Positions 1-8,308 are shown, counted from the first letter of the stretch. The stretch: DNA of 64,000 nt from Collinsella aerofaciens (GCF_015546965.1 NZ_JADMUF010000003.1:99929-163928), one strand, 5' to 3'. A program made the numbers and translations. Notes: generated by a model from the sequence alone, not told the origin.

Positions 1-602
1 CAAGCGCGCGCGATTCCCAGGTCAATAATCACCAGCGACGAGAAGGTCATGCCGGCATCGGCGGCATATCTCACGCCCGACACGATGATGTTCGAAGGTT
101 TAAGGTCGCGATGGATAATCGGAGCCGGCGCTTTCCCCACCTCGCCAAATCCAGCATGGAGCTCTGCCACCGCATCACACAGGGCCGGAAACAACCCGCG
201 CGCATAATCGGGGGTCGCACCCAAACGTCCCACCAAGGCCTCGAGCGTCTCGCCTTCAATGTATTCCATCACCACGTTGAGCTCGTCGCCCGCACGGCGG
301 CAATCGACAATCCGGGGCAGGTGCTCAAAACGCCGTCCGGCACGCTGGGCCGCAAACAGGCGCTCATATGCTCCGCCAATCTGGGCCGAAGCATCGATGC
401 GTTTGCGGACAAAGGGGCCGAGCGACCCTCCACCAGAACCCTCAAAGCACACGAGTTCGGTTGTCTCAACGTCCGAGCGCTTTAGCACGCGTTCCACGCG
501 ATAGCTGTCATCGCGGTCAAACGACGCCAGGTGCTCGGCGAGCGCGGCAGTCAGCTCATCATCGGAATATGTTGGGTTCTGAGTATCCATAGCGTCCATC
601 AT
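1..602 (-). CDS. Serine/threonine protein kinase, N-terminal part (cut by window edge)
   Basis: The minus strand is open from position 602 through position 1, so the C-terminal part lies outside the window. The translation contains the catalytic loop IIHRDLKPSNIIV and, further on, IIDLGIAR, a DFG-like segment reading DLG. Upstream are a beta-rich lobe and the hinge-like VMEYIEGETLEAL. This is the order of a Hanks-type kinase. Three in-frame ATG codons (602, 599, 590) are possible starts and none has a strong ribosome site. The gene lies about 85 bases downstream of a small DNA-binding-type protein on the same strand and may be its partner. The substrate is unknown. DLG in place of DFG is seen in some active kinases. 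Confidence 0.8.
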   Translation of the reverse strand, partial: MMDAMDTQNPTYSDDELTAALAEHLASFDRDDSYRVERVLKRSDVETTELVCFEGSGGGSLGPFVRKRIDASAQIGGAYERLFAAQRAGRRFEHLPRIVDCRRAGDELNVVMEYIEGETLEALVGRLGATPDYARGLFPALCDAVAELHAGFGEVGKAPAPIIHRDLKPSNIIVSGVRYAADAGMTFSSLVIIDLGIARA

Positions 603-685
603 AGCGCAGGGCACAGACGCCCTGTAGCACCCGTGCCCTGCACGTTCGAAATATAGCGGACGGCCCTGCCACCAACAGTCAGCCG

Positions 686-1108
686 TTAACTCACCGTCTC
701 CTCGCCAAAGCGATACAGCTCCTCATTGACCTTTTGCAGGCTGCAGCCACGATCGATGCAGAAGATGATAATCGCATCACGACGGTCCTTGCAGTTGAGG
801 GCGTTTGCCCCGGCAGCCGTAAGTGCGCGGTTGGTCTCCTTCATCGATAACGCCATCGCGAATGCAATCTGCAGCACTTTATTTCGACTCGGGTGGCGCG
901 CACCCGTAAAAATCTGATAGCCAAACGTTTCGTTGAGGTCGGCCATACGCACCACGCGCGAACGCTCCAAGCCCTTTTCCTGCAGCAGTTGCTTAAGGTA
1001 GTCCGAAAGCGACGGGGCGGCAAAGTCGTGCTCCCTGATATAGCCGTCGATACTCGGCGCATCGAGCAACTCATTGAGCAGTTCCTCCGTCAACTTTTTA
1101 TCGGGCAT
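686..1108 (-). CDS. Helix-turn-helix (XRE-like) protein paired with the kinase
   Basis: This 140-residue soluble protein has a central segment (about residues 50-110) with MADLNETFGYQIFTGAR, then HPSRNKVLQIAFAM and a later KDRRDAIIIFCI. This resembles small XRE-type proteins that I know from Firmicutes and Actinobacteria next to Ser/Thr kinases. The ATG at 1108 follows GGAGGTGAGG at good spacing. The same-strand kinase follows after 83 bases, so the two probably form one unit. DNA binding is inferred from the fold pattern. The protein could instead be a kinase substrate or adaptor. Confidence 0.6.
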   Translation of the reverse strand: MPDKKLTEELLNELLDAPSIDGYIREHDFAAPSLSDYLKQLLQEKGLERSRVVRMADLNETFGYQIFTGARHPSRNKVLQIAFAMALSMKETNRALTAAGANALNCKDRRDAIIIFCIDRGCSLQKVNEELYRFGEETVS

Positions 1109-1140
1109 ACGGCCTCACCTCCCCCAGTGCATGCAACATG

Positions 1141-1584
1141 CTAGAAACCGCTCACATCCGAGCGCTCCCAACTGGCGACCTGATCGGGAGACACCGTACC
1201 TAACGCCTCGAACTTCCAGGAGCCGCCCGCCTTCAGATGATTGGTGTTTGCAAGAGCCGTTCCAACCTGGTTGCCATCAGCATCATACAGAACATACTCA
1301 ATCTGAATGTAGCTCTTTTCCTTGTCCGTGTTATTGGTCAGCGTACCCGTGATCTTATAGGCAAACTGGTTGGATGTGTCCTCGACCTCATCGGCAATGG
1401 TGTACGGTTCCTGCGGTTCTTTTTGCTCTTCGGCCTGCTGCGTCGCCTCAGCCGGTTTAGCCGCATCGCCCGCAGACGAATCGGTTGAATTGCCACCCAT
1501 AGAGCCCACGGCACCGACGATAACCAGCACCACGATGACGCCTAGGACAATCTTGCCGATCGGCTTCTTTCCCTCTTTTGCCAT
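1141..1584 (-). CDS. Membrane-anchored FxLYD-domain protein
   Basis: The protein has 147 residues. A short basic N-terminus is followed by one membrane segment (about residues 11-29, IVLGVIVVLVIVGAV), then an acidic, Ala/Glu/Ser-rich linker (about 30-60). A C-terminal beta domain carries the FxLYD signature as IEYVLYDADGNQVGTA. Such proteins sit outside the membrane with the beta domain exposed, and no enzymatic role is known. The ATG follows AAGGATGAATA. It lies just upstream of the helix-turn-helix/kinase pair on the same strand, but no functional link is shown. Confidence 0.7.
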   Translation of the reverse strand: MAKEGKKPIGKIVLGVIVVLVIVGAVGSMGGNSTDSSAGDAAKPAEATQQAEEQKEPQEPYTIADEVEDTSNQFAYKITGTLTNNTDKEKSYIQIEYVLYDADGNQVGTALANTNHLKAGGSWKFEALGTVSPDQVASWERSDVSGF

Positions 1585-1748
1585 TATTCATCCTTCCTAC
1601 GATCCGGCTACCGCGCCGGCACACAGCGCATCGTAGAAAGGATTGAACTTGAATTCATTAGCTGAGAGCTAAGGCTGCAGTAAACGGCCAATGCAGTTAT
1701 CCAAACGCCGAGCAAACGCACTTTGCGCGACCGTCTGCTGGCAGCGCA

Positions 1749-2072
1749 TCAACCCACCGTGACGGATTTCCCGGTAAAGGCACTGATCATCAACAGGACA
1801 AAGAACATAAGGTAGCTAACGCTCAGCGGGTATGCGATAACCAAAAAGACAATCCATCCCACATTGGTCTTGCCGTCGGCACGGCGTTGTTCGCGAAAAC
1901 GATAGAGCCAGATCGTCACGCCAATGGCGACAATCAGCAGCACGAGCGCCGCTGCAGCCAAACCGGCAAGCGCAAACATCATGCCAATGCTCAGCACAAC
2001 AACCGGGAGCAGTAGCAAACCACACCCGCAACCACCCGGACTATATACGGCAGGTTGCCAACGTCGCTTCAT
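1749..2072 (-). CDS. Small integral membrane protein of unknown function
   Basis: The product has about 107 residues. A short basic start with a Gly/Cys motif (GGCGCG) is followed by hydrophobic stretches that suggest three membrane segments, separated by a charged loop (RFREQRRADGKTN). I do not recognise the family. The ATG at 2072 is preferred because GGAG lies five bases upstream; a GTG at 2078 is possible. The GGAG lies in the last codons of the upstream deacetylase gene, so the two are probably co-translated. Confidence 0.5.
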   Translation of the reverse strand: MKRRWQPAVYSPGGCGCGLLLLPVVVLSIGMMFALAGLAAAALVLLIVAIGVTIWLYRFREQRRADGKTNVGWIVFLVIAYPLSVSYLMFFVLLMISAFTGKSVTVG

Positions 2073-2074
2073 CG

Positions 2075-3262
2075 TCACTCCATCATTAGCAGTCGCTTGT
2101 AGACATCGAGGCCTTTGAGCAGGGTTTGCTCGTCAAAGAGCATGGTATCGGTATGCAGGGCACTCGTGGCATAGGCGGGGCAGCCCTCGGCGTCACTCGG
2201 ATTGTCTTGGCCCTCCGGCACGCCCGTGCCCAACAGGAAGAACACGCCCGGCAGATGGCGCTGGTAAAAGGCGAAGTCCTCGGCAATCAGCAGCGGCTCG
2301 TCCACAAGTTGCAGCTCAGGCAAAGCCGGCATGATATGGGCGAACAGCTCGGGATCGTTATCAACCGGCGGATAGCCCTCGGCAAAGTCGAGATCGTACA
2401 TGCAGCCCGTTGCGACGCAGGCCTCGTCCAGCACGCGGCGCACACCCTCGCGCGCACGATCGAACATGTCGTCCGTAAACACGCGCAGGCTACCGGCGAC
2501 ATGGGCCTCCCCCGCCACCGCGTTGCAGACGGTGCCTGCCTGCAGCAGACCAAACTTGCCGATGCAGGGCTCGTCGGCACCTAGCTCGTCCATCAGCTCG
2601 CGCTCGGCAACCAAGAACTTGGCCGCCGCCAGTGCGGCATCGTGCGATTCCTCGACCGGAACGCCATAGGTCTTGGCGATATGGATACTCGCGCCATGGA
2701 TATGAATGTGCGTCTCGCTCGAGCGCGCCAGCAGCGGACCGGAACAGCTCGCCAACGTGCCGGCGGGCAGATCGGGCCACACATGGAAGCCGAAGATGCG
2801 GTTCGCCCCGTAACGCTCAAACACGCCGCTCTCGCATACCGTCTTAGCGCCACCGGTCGTCTCCTCGGCCGGCTGGAACACAAAGAGCACGTTACGCTTG
2901 ATGGCGCCCGGCTGCTCACGAATCGTACGGTCGACAAAAGTCGCCGCCGCGAGCGCCATGGCCATGTGGCCGTCGTGACCGCACGCATGCATCTTGCCGG
3001 GCTGCGTCGAGGAGAAGGCCACGCCCGTTGCTTCCACGATGGGCAGGGCGTCCATATCGGCGCGAATCGCCGTGGCGTGCGTAGCGCCCACACCGGCATC
3101 GAAGAAGGCACAGACGCAGCTCGGACACGGATGGGTCACCTCGCAGGCAAGCGGAGCGAGCGCGCCCTCGATATAGGCGATAGTCTGCGGAAGATCGAAA
3201 TCGAGCTCCGGAATGCGATGCAGGTCGCGACGATAACGACGGAGTTCTTGGAGCTCGGTCAT
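2075..3262 (-). CDS. M20 family amidohydrolase, likely N-acetyldiaminopimelate deacetylase
   Basis: This 395-residue zinc aminoacylase-type peptidase has the metal-site segment MHACGHDGHMAMA (about residues 91-103), the catalytic glutamate pair in QPAEETTGG, and HVWPD. The ATG at 3262 fits better than the in-frame ATG at 3277, because AAAGGA lies six bases before it. The M20 amidohydrolase branch includes hippurate hydrolases, IAA-amino-acid hydrolases and N-acetyl-L,L-diaminopimelate deacetylase. I favour the last because the gene is divergent from a lysA-dapA-dapB-dapH operon whose DapH makes acetylated intermediates that need this step. The substrate is inferred from context only. Confidence 0.75.
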   Translation of the reverse strand: MTELQELRRYRRDLHRIPELDFDLPQTIAYIEGALAPLACEVTHPCPSCVCAFFDAGVGATHATAIRADMDALPIVEATGVAFSSTQPGKMHACGHDGHMAMALAAATFVDRTIREQPGAIKRNVLFVFQPAEETTGGAKTVCESGVFERYGANRIFGFHVWPDLPAGTLASCSGPLLARSSETHIHIHGASIHIAKTYGVPVEESHDAALAAAKFLVAERELMDELGADEPCIGKFGLLQAGTVCNAVAGEAHVAGSLRVFTDDMFDRAREGVRRVLDEACVATGCMYDLDFAEGYPPVDNDPELFAHIMPALPELQLVDEPLLIAEDFAFYQRHLPGVFFLLGTGVPEGQDNPSDAEGCPAYATSALHTDTMLFDEQTLLKGLDVYKRLLMME

Positions 3263-3277
3263 GAGGATTCCTTTCAT

Positions 3278-3295
3278 GGGACAACTAGTTGTCCC
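3278..3295. promoter_or_regulatory. Perfect 18-bp palindrome upstream of the deacetylase gene
   Basis: GGGACAACTAGTTGTCCC reads the same on both strands. It lies directly before the ribosome site of the minus-strand deacetylase gene and in the spacer shared with the divergent lysine riboswitch operon. The position suits an operator for an unknown dimeric repressor. A simple hairpin in the leader is the alternative. Confidence 0.4.
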
Positions 3296-3390
3296 CTATT
3301 GTGACGCAGGATTGTGGCGCCCTTGTTTCTAGCATCATGCTGCATTTTTTAAACGTTATATACGAATACTCTTGTTTGGTAAAGTGCAAC

Positions 3391-3639
3391 GTGGTAGGGT
3401 CTTTACCACTTGATAGAGGCGCGGGCACGAAGATCCGCGGGCGAGTCGGCAGACTTTGACCCCGCGGGGAGGCGAAACCCGCCGAACTGGGTTTTTCGGG
3501 CACGAACAGCCTGGTGGGCCTGCGGGAAACACCCGCAGGACTGTCTGCAGCAATGCGGGAGCGCTATCCGGACATTGGGTCCACGCTATGCGGATTCGAT
3601 GCGCCGATGGCGCCGTCTGGATAGCGAGGTTTACGGGAC
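3391..3639 (+). promoter_or_regulatory. Lysine riboswitch (L-box) leader of the lysA-dapA operon
   Basis: The leader carries L-box landmarks in order: GATAGAGGCGCG at 3412, GGGGAGGCGAAACCCGCCG near 3467-3485, and the CTGG...ACTGTCT block near 3510-3545. P1 can form between GATAG (3412-3416) and CTATC (3564-3568). The same CTATC lies in CGCTATCCGGAC (3562-3573), which can instead pair with GTCTGGATAGCG (3615-3626), next to the GAGG ribosome site (3626-3629). A third option pairs CGCTAT (3584-3589) with ATAGCG (3621-3626). This suggests lysine-controlled access to the start codon, but the folding was judged by eye. Confidence 0.75.
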
Positions 3640-5949
3640 ATGGCACTGACCCCCAACGAAGCATATGCGGCAAAGCGGCCGTTTGTGGACAAGGAGACGC
3701 TCGAACACATCGTCGAGCAGTTCCCCACGCCGTTTCATCTATACGACGAGGCGGGCATCCGTCGCAATATGCAAGAGGTGCGCGACGCCTTTGCGTGGAA
3801 CCCGGGCTTTAAGGAGTACTTCGCCGTCAAGGCCAATCCCAACCCGGCGCTCATTTCCATCCTTAACGAATACGGCTGCGGCTGTGATTGCTCGAGCTAC
3901 ACCGAGCTCATGATCGCCCGTTCGCTGGGCATCACGGGGCATGACATCATGTTCTCGTCCAACGACACGCCGGCGGCCGACTTTGCGCTCGCCGACCAGC
4001 TGGGCGCCATCGTCAACTTTGACGACATCAGCCATATTGAGTTCTATGAGCGCGTCGCCGGCCCGATTCCCAAAACGGTCAGCTGCCGTTTTAACCCAGG
4101 TGGCCTGTTCCAGCTTTCCAACGGCATCATGGACAACCCGGGCGATTCCAAATATGGTATGACCACCGAGCAGCTCTTCGAGGCCTTCCGCATGCTCAAG
4201 GCCAAGGGCGCCGAAAACTATGGCATCCATGCATTCCTCGCCAGCAACACCGTCACCAATGACTACTATCCCAAGCTTGCGCGCATCCTCTTTGAGCTTG
4301 CCGTGCGCCTGGAGCGTGAGACCGGCGCGCATGTCGCCTTCATCAACCTCTCTGGCGGCGTAGGTATCCCCTATCTGCCCGAGCAGCAGGCAAACGACAT
4401 CCACGCCATCGGCGAGGGCGTGCATGCGGCATACGACGAGATTTTGGTCCCCGCAGGCATGGGAGACGTTTCCATCTGCACCGAGATGGGCCGCTTTATG
4501 ATGGGCCCCTATGGCTGCCTGGTCACCAAGGCCATTCACGAGAAGCAGATCTATAAGGACTATATCGGCGTCGATGCCAGCGCGGTCGACCTGATCCGCC
4601 CCGCCATGTATGGCGCCTACCACCACATCACCGTCATGGGTCAGGCAGGTGGCACCGACAAGACCGCTGCCCCTGTCACAGACACGTATGACATCACCGG
4701 CAATCTGTGCGAGAACAACGACAAGTTCGCCATCGACCGTCAGCTGCCGCATATCGATATGGGCGACGTGCTGGTAATCCACGACACAGGCGCGCATGGC
4801 TATTCCATGGGCTACAACTACAACGGACGCCTGCGCTCTGCCGAAGTATTGCTGCGCCCCGATGGCTCTGCCGACCTCATCCGTCGTGCCGAGCGCCCGG
4901 GCGACTACTTTGCCACACTTGACGTGTTGCCATGCGGCCGTGAGCTGTTGGCCAAATCGCGCGCCGATGCCGCCCGACGCCGTGCTCAGGACGAGCGCAT
5001 CGCCGTTGCCGCCCAGTGGAACAAACGCATCCAGATTGCACAAGCAAAGGAAAAGAATATGGATATCCGCAACCTCGAGGGCTCGATTGTCGCCCTCGTT
5101 ACGCCTTACAAGAAGGACGGCAGTGTCGACTTCGATGCACTCGAGGGCCTGGTCGATTTCCATCTGCAAAACGGCACCGATGCCATTCTCGCCCTCGGCA
5201 CCACGGGCGAAAGCGCCACGATGACCGACGACGAGGACAACTCCGTTGTCGCCGCCATCGTTAAGCAGGTAGCCGGCCGCATCCCCGTCATCGCTGGCTC
5301 GGGCTCCAACTCCACGCAGACCATGCTCACCAAGTCGCTCACCTACCAGGGCTTGGGAGCCGACGGCCTGCTGCTCATTACCCCCTACTACAACAAGTCC
5401 AACGAAGAGGGTATCTACCGGCACTTTAAGACCGTTGCCGATGCCGTGGACATCCCCTGCATCCTGTACAACATCCCTGGTCGCTGCGGCTGCGGCATCA
5501 GCGAGCGCAACGTGGAGCGCCTGGCTGCACACCCCAACATCATGGGCATCAAGGAAGCCTCGGGCAACGTCGCCTTCGCCGCCAAGATCGCGCACCTGCT
5601 GTCCGACGACTTTCGCATGTACTCGGGCGAGGACGCGCTCACCGTGCCGCTCATGAGCCTGGGTGCCTCGGGCACCATCAGCGTGTGGGCCGACGTGCAG
5701 CCGCAACTCGTGCACGACATGTGCCGTGCCTACCTGGACGGTGACGTGGAGCGCGCCCGCGAGATCCAGATTGCCGGCCAGCTGCTCGTCAACGCCCTCT
5801 TTAGCGAGGTCAACCCCATCCCCGTTAAGGAAGCGCTCGCCCAGATGGGCATGATCGAGGCCAACTATCGCATGCCGCTGTGCCCCATGGCAGACGACAC
5901 GCGCGCCGTACTTACCGATGCTCTGAAGGGAGCTGGCCTGCTTGATTAA
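3640..5949 (+). CDS. lysA-dapA: Fused diaminopimelate decarboxylase - 4-hydroxy-tetrahydrodipicolinate synthase
   Basis: One 769-codon frame holds two enzymes. Residues 1 to about 430 are a PLP decarboxylase of the LysA type: PLP lysine K64 in YFAVKANPNP, LSGGVGIPY, TEMGRFMMGP and IHDTGAHGYSMGYN. A charged linker of about 40 residues rich in Arg, Ala and Gln follows. Residues 474-769 are a full-length DapA: LGTTGESATMT, the catalytic tyrosine in YNIPGRCG, and the Schiff-base lysine in GIKEASGN. No stop codon separates them. DapA makes the first dedicated intermediate and LysA converts meso-diaminopimelate to lysine, so the first and last steps of the branch would sit on one chain. A ribosome site precedes the internal DapA ATG, so separate DapA may also be made. 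Confidence 0.88.
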   Translation: MALTPNEAYAAKRPFVDKETLEHIVEQFPTPFHLYDEAGIRRNMQEVRDAFAWNPGFKEYFAVKANPNPALISILNEYGCGCDCSSYTELMIARSLGITGHDIMFSSNDTPAADFALADQLGAIVNFDDISHIEFYERVAGPIPKTVSCRFNPGGLFQLSNGIMDNPGDSKYGMTTEQLFEAFRMLKAKGAENYGIHAFLASNTVTNDYYPKLARILFELAVRLERETGAHVAFINLSGGVGIPYLPEQQANDIHAIGEGVHAAYDEILVPAGMGDVSICTEMGRFMMGPYGCLVTKAIHEKQIYKDYIGVDASAVDLIRPAMYGAYHHITVMGQAGGTDKTAAPVTDTYDITGNLCENNDKFAIDRQLPHIDMGDVLVIHDTGAHGYSMGYNYNGRLRSAEVLLRPDGSADLIRRAERPGDYFATLDVLPCGRELLAKSRADAARRRAQDERIAVAAQWNKRIQIAQAKEKNMDIRNLEGSIVALVTPYKKDGSVDFDALEGLVDFHLQNGTDAILALGTTGESATMTDDEDNSVVAAIVKQVAGRIPVIAGSGSNSTQTMLTKSLTYQGLGADGLLLITPYYNKSNEEGIYRHFKTVADAVDIPCILYNIPGRCGCGISERNVERLAAHPNIMGIKEASGNVAFAAKIAHLLSDDFRMYSGEDALTVPLMSLGASGTISVWADVQPQLVHDMCRAYLDGDVERAREIQIAGQLLVNALFSEVNPIPVKEALAQMGMIEANYRMPLCPMADDTRAVLTDALKGAGLLD
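5059..5949 (+). other. dapA: Internal start giving stand-alone DapA (possible second product)
   Basis: The in-frame ATG at 5059 begins exactly where a normal DapA begins (MDIRNLEGSIVALVTPYK). It is preceded by AAAGGA seven bases upstream, a proper ribosome site inside the fused frame. The 296-residue length matches free DapA enzymes. The fusion may therefore have arisen by loss of a lysA stop codon, with DapA still initiated on its own. Whether one or both forms accumulate cannot be read from sequence. Confidence 0.5.
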
Positions 5950-6682
5950 GACCGTCATTATGGGAACGGGCCGCATGGGCTCGCTCATCCGCACCACCGC
6001 CGAAAGCATCGTTGATGCCGCCGGTCAACCCGTTTTCGACATCGTCGCCCAGATCGGCTTTGACCTGGCCGAGCTTGAGAGCGCACCGGCTGCCGATGTG
6101 ATCATCGACTTCTCGAACGTCGTGACCTTTGACGCCGTCGTTGCCTATGTCGAGCGTACGGGCGCTGCACTCGTTTCCGGCACCACGGGCTACACGCCTG
6201 ATCAGATGGACCGCCTGCGCGAGCTGGGCCAGGGCGCCCGCGTCATGCACTCCGGCAACTACTCCATCGGTATCGCCGCCCTGCGCCACCTGGTGGCCCA
6301 GGCCACGCGCGAGCTGCCCGGCTTTGACTGCGAGATTGTCGAGACGCACCACAACCAAAAGGTCGATGCCCCCAGCGGCACCGCCAAGCTGCTGCTCGAC
6401 GCCGTGGTCGAGGCCGAGCCCGAGGCCGGCTACCACCCCGTCTACGGTCGCGAGGGCATGTGCGGCGCGCGCGATCCCAAGGAGATAGGCATGCACTCGC
6501 TGCGTGGCGGCACCGTCGCCGGCGTGCACGAGGTGAGTTTCTTTGGCCAGGACGAGGAGGTCACGCTCACGCACCGCGCCACGAGCCGCCAGATTTTTGT
6601 CAACGGCGCCCTGGCCGCCGCCCAGAAGCTCGTCGTCCGCGACCCCGGCTTCTACACCTTCGACCAGGTCATGTTCGCCTAG
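5942..6682 (+). CDS. dapB: 4-hydroxy-tetrahydrodipicolinate reductase
   Basis: This 246-residue NAD(P)H-dependent enzyme carries out the second step of the diaminopimelate branch. The start is a TTG at 5942 that overlaps the dapA stop by eight bases, with AAGGGAG nine bases upstream. It shows the Rossmann start MGTGRMG and the family signature ETHHNQKVDAPSGTAK, which holds the substrate-binding and catalytic His and Lys. The overlap indicates translational coupling to the fused lysA-dapA frame. Confidence 0.93.
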   Translation: MIKTVIMGTGRMGSLIRTTAESIVDAAGQPVFDIVAQIGFDLAELESAPAADVIIDFSNVVTFDAVVAYVERTGAALVSGTTGYTPDQMDRLRELGQGARVMHSGNYSIGIAALRHLVAQATRELPGFDCEIVETHHNQKVDAPSGTAKLLLDAVVEAEPEAGYHPVYGREGMCGARDPKEIGMHSLRGGTVAGVHEVSFFGQDEEVTLTHRATSRQIFVNGALAAAQKLVVRDPGFYTFDQVMFA

Positions 6683-6721
6683 CCAATCATTAACCAAGCC
6701 CGCGTAAAGGAGAAACAAGAT

Positions 6722-7441
6722 ATGAGCAACGCAGCCGAGATGGATGCACAGGAGATTATCAACTACATCGCCACCGCGCCCAAGAAGACGCCCGTCAAGC
6801 TGTATGTGCGCGAGAAGCCCGGCATGAAAGTCCAGTGGGGCGATGTACACGTCTACGGCGGTCGTCGCGGAAAGACCGTCTTTGGCGACTGGGATGAGCT
6901 CAAGGCCATCCTCGACGCCAACGCCGACTCCATCGACTACTACGACGTGGAGAATGACTGCCGCAACTCCGCCGTCCCTATGCTCGACCTTAAGGGCATC
7001 AACGCCCGCATCGAGCCGGGCGCGATCATCCGCGACCGCGTTGAGATCGGTGATCGTGCCGTCATCATGATGGGCGCCATCATCAACATCGGCTCCGTTA
7101 TCGGCGAGGGTTCCATGATCGATATGGGCGCCGTGCTGGGCGGCCGTGCCACCGTGGGCAAGAACTGCCACATCGGCGCCGGCACCGTACTTGCAGGCGT
7201 CGTTGAGCCTGCGAGCGCCACGCCCGTCATCATCGAGGACGATGTCATGATTGGCGCCAACGCCGTGGTCCTGGAAGGCGTGCGCGTGGGCAAGGGCGCC
7301 GTCGTGGCTGCAGGCGCCGTATGCGTCGAGGATGTCCCTGCCGGCGCCGTCGTGGCCGGCGTTCCCGCCCGCGTCATCAAGATGCGCGACGAGAAAACCG
7401 ACAGCAAGACCGGCCTCGAGGAAGGCCTGCGCCAGCTGTAG
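6722..7441 (+). CDS. dapH: Tetrahydrodipicolinate N-acetyltransferase
   Basis: The protein has 239 residues. Its N-terminal helical part is followed by hexapeptide repeats forming a left-handed beta helix (for example [20 protein letters not shown] and [16 protein letters not shown]), as in DapH of the acetylase branch. It adds an acetyl group to tetrahydrodipicolinate using acetyl-CoA. The start follows AAAGGAG. It is the last gene of the riboswitch-controlled operon and precedes a strong hairpin. Its presence rather than dapD points to acetylated intermediates, consistent with the M20 deacetylase across the spacer. Confidence 0.92.
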   Translation: MSNAAEMDAQEIINYIATAPKKTPVKLYVREKPGMKVQWGDVHVYGGRRGKTVFGDWDELKAILDANADSIDYYDVENDCRNSAVPMLDLKGINARIEPGAIIRDRVEIGDRAVIMMGAIINIGSVIGEGSMIDMGAVLGGRATVGKNCHIGAGTVLAGVVEPASATPVIIEDDVMIGANAVVLEGVRVGKGAVVAAGAVCVEDVPAGAVVAGVPARVIKMRDEKTDSKTGLEEGLRQL

Positions 7442-7497
7442 AGTTACGCGGGTATCAAACGGCATATCGACGCATAGCGCAATTCATCCAAAGCAAA

Positions 7498-7529
7498 AAG
7501 GCCGAAGCCCAATCCGGGGCTTCGGCCTT
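7498..7529. terminator. Hairpin between dapH and the toxin gene
   Basis: AAGGCCGAAGCCC (7498-7510) pairs perfectly with GGGCTTCGGCCTT (7517-7529) around a six-base loop. A-runs before it and pyrimidines after it suit ending transcription from both sides: the dap operon from the left and the toxin-antitoxin operon from the right. Confidence 0.8.
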
Positions 7530-7531
7530 CG

Positions 7532-7876
7532 CTATCTTAAGGTTCCGTCGTATTCGACCATGGCTGAATGCTTCGACAAACGATCGGCAGCCGTCTTATA
7601 GACTTCGGAACGGTCGCGCCGACCTATTGCAACGATCTCGGCAATCTCAACCGTTCCGTCCTCTCGGATTCGAAATACCATTCGGAGTCCCGCCTTTCGC
7701 CATTTAATCTTTTTGCAGCCGGCAAGCTCACCGTGAAGCGGCGTTCCGATTTCATCGGCGCGCGTCTTTAATTTCGCCACTGCAATGCGGACGAGCCTTC
7801 GCTGAGAACCATCTAGTTTTTGATATTCCTTTTCGACGTCTCGATTCAAAAAGCCGACGACAAAGTGCCCGCTCAT
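7532..7876 (-). CDS. RelE/ParE-family toxin
   Basis: This 114-residue basic protein has the RelE/ParE plan: helices (YQKLDGSQRRLVRIAVAKL), then beta strands with KKIKWRKAGLRMVFRI and VEIAEIVAIGRRDRSEVYKTA. These are the usual core and C-terminal catalytic-face positions. Its ATG overlaps the stop of the upstream antitoxin by four bases, so the antitoxin is made first. The family cleaves mRNA at the ribosome or inhibits gyrase; which applies here is not clear. Confidence 0.8.
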   Translation of the reverse strand: MSGHFVVGFLNRDVEKEYQKLDGSQRRLVRIAVAKLKTRADEIGTPLHGELAGCKKIKWRKAGLRMVFRIREDGTVEIAEIVAIGRRDRSEVYKTAADRLSKHSAMVEYDGTLR

Positions 7877-8223
7877 TCGAAAAGATCCTCATCCGAAATC
7901 GCGTCGGAGTCCATCGATTCGAACTCCGCGAGCTCCTCAGGAGTCAGGGCATCTTCAAACGGAATAAACTCATGTGGTCCGTTTTTGATTCGATCTGCCG
8001 CAATGCGATCAAGCTCAAGTTCGCGAAGGTACTGTAGGGCGCCGTACATTTCCTCATAGGCAGCGTAGTCGATAATCACGGTATCGATATCGTTATGATC
8101 GGCGATAAACTGCGGCGCGCGCTTAGCGCGCTTGCGAACGGCAGATAAGGACTTGCTCGCTTCGGTGGCAGAAACTACCTGATCTTTTGTAAACACCGGC
8201 TTTTCCAGAACAAGTGGGGACAT
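7873..8223 (-). CDS. Phd/YefM-like antitoxin
   Basis: The product has 116 residues. The N-terminal half (VVSATEASKSLSAVRKRA...DTVIIDYAAYEEM) matches the Phd/YefM DNA-binding fold. The C-terminal half is strongly acidic (residues about 88-116, FEDALTPEELAEFESMDSD), which suits toxin wrapping. The ATG at 8223 follows GGAGG at five bases; an upstream in-frame TTG is less likely. The gene precedes and overlaps the toxin. Autoregulation is likely through the palindrome just upstream. Confidence 0.8.
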   Translation of the reverse strand: MSPLVLEKPVFTKDQVVSATEASKSLSAVRKRAKRAPQFIADHNDIDTVIIDYAAYEEMYGALQYLRELELDRIAADRIKNGPHEFIPFEDALTPEELAEFESMDSDAISDEDLFE

Positions 8224-8239
8224 TTGTACCTCCAAAAAT

Positions 8240-8285
8240 AATCTGGATTATATTTCAAAGTATACTTCAAAATATAATCCAGATT
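8240..8285. promoter_or_regulatory. 46-bp palindromic operator/promoter of the toxin-antitoxin operon
   Basis: AATCTGGATTATATTT (8240-8255) and AAATATAATCCAGATT (8270-8285) are perfect inverted arms, with AAGTATACTT centred between them. Only two positions per arm fail to match over 46 bp. Each arm contains a TATAAT-like -10 hexamer on one strand. The site lies 17 bases before the antitoxin start, as expected for cooperative repression by antitoxin and toxin. Confidence 0.75.
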
Positions 8286-8308
8286 TCTCTTTGGAAGAAA
8301 CTATTGCG

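Noticed and set aside
3739-6009. A minus-strand frame of 756 codons opposite lysA-dapA
   Set aside because: Its translation is Gly/Val/Ala/Asp/His-rich without motifs, it lacks a ribosome site, and the plus strand is an unmistakable enzyme pair. It is a GC-driven shadow.
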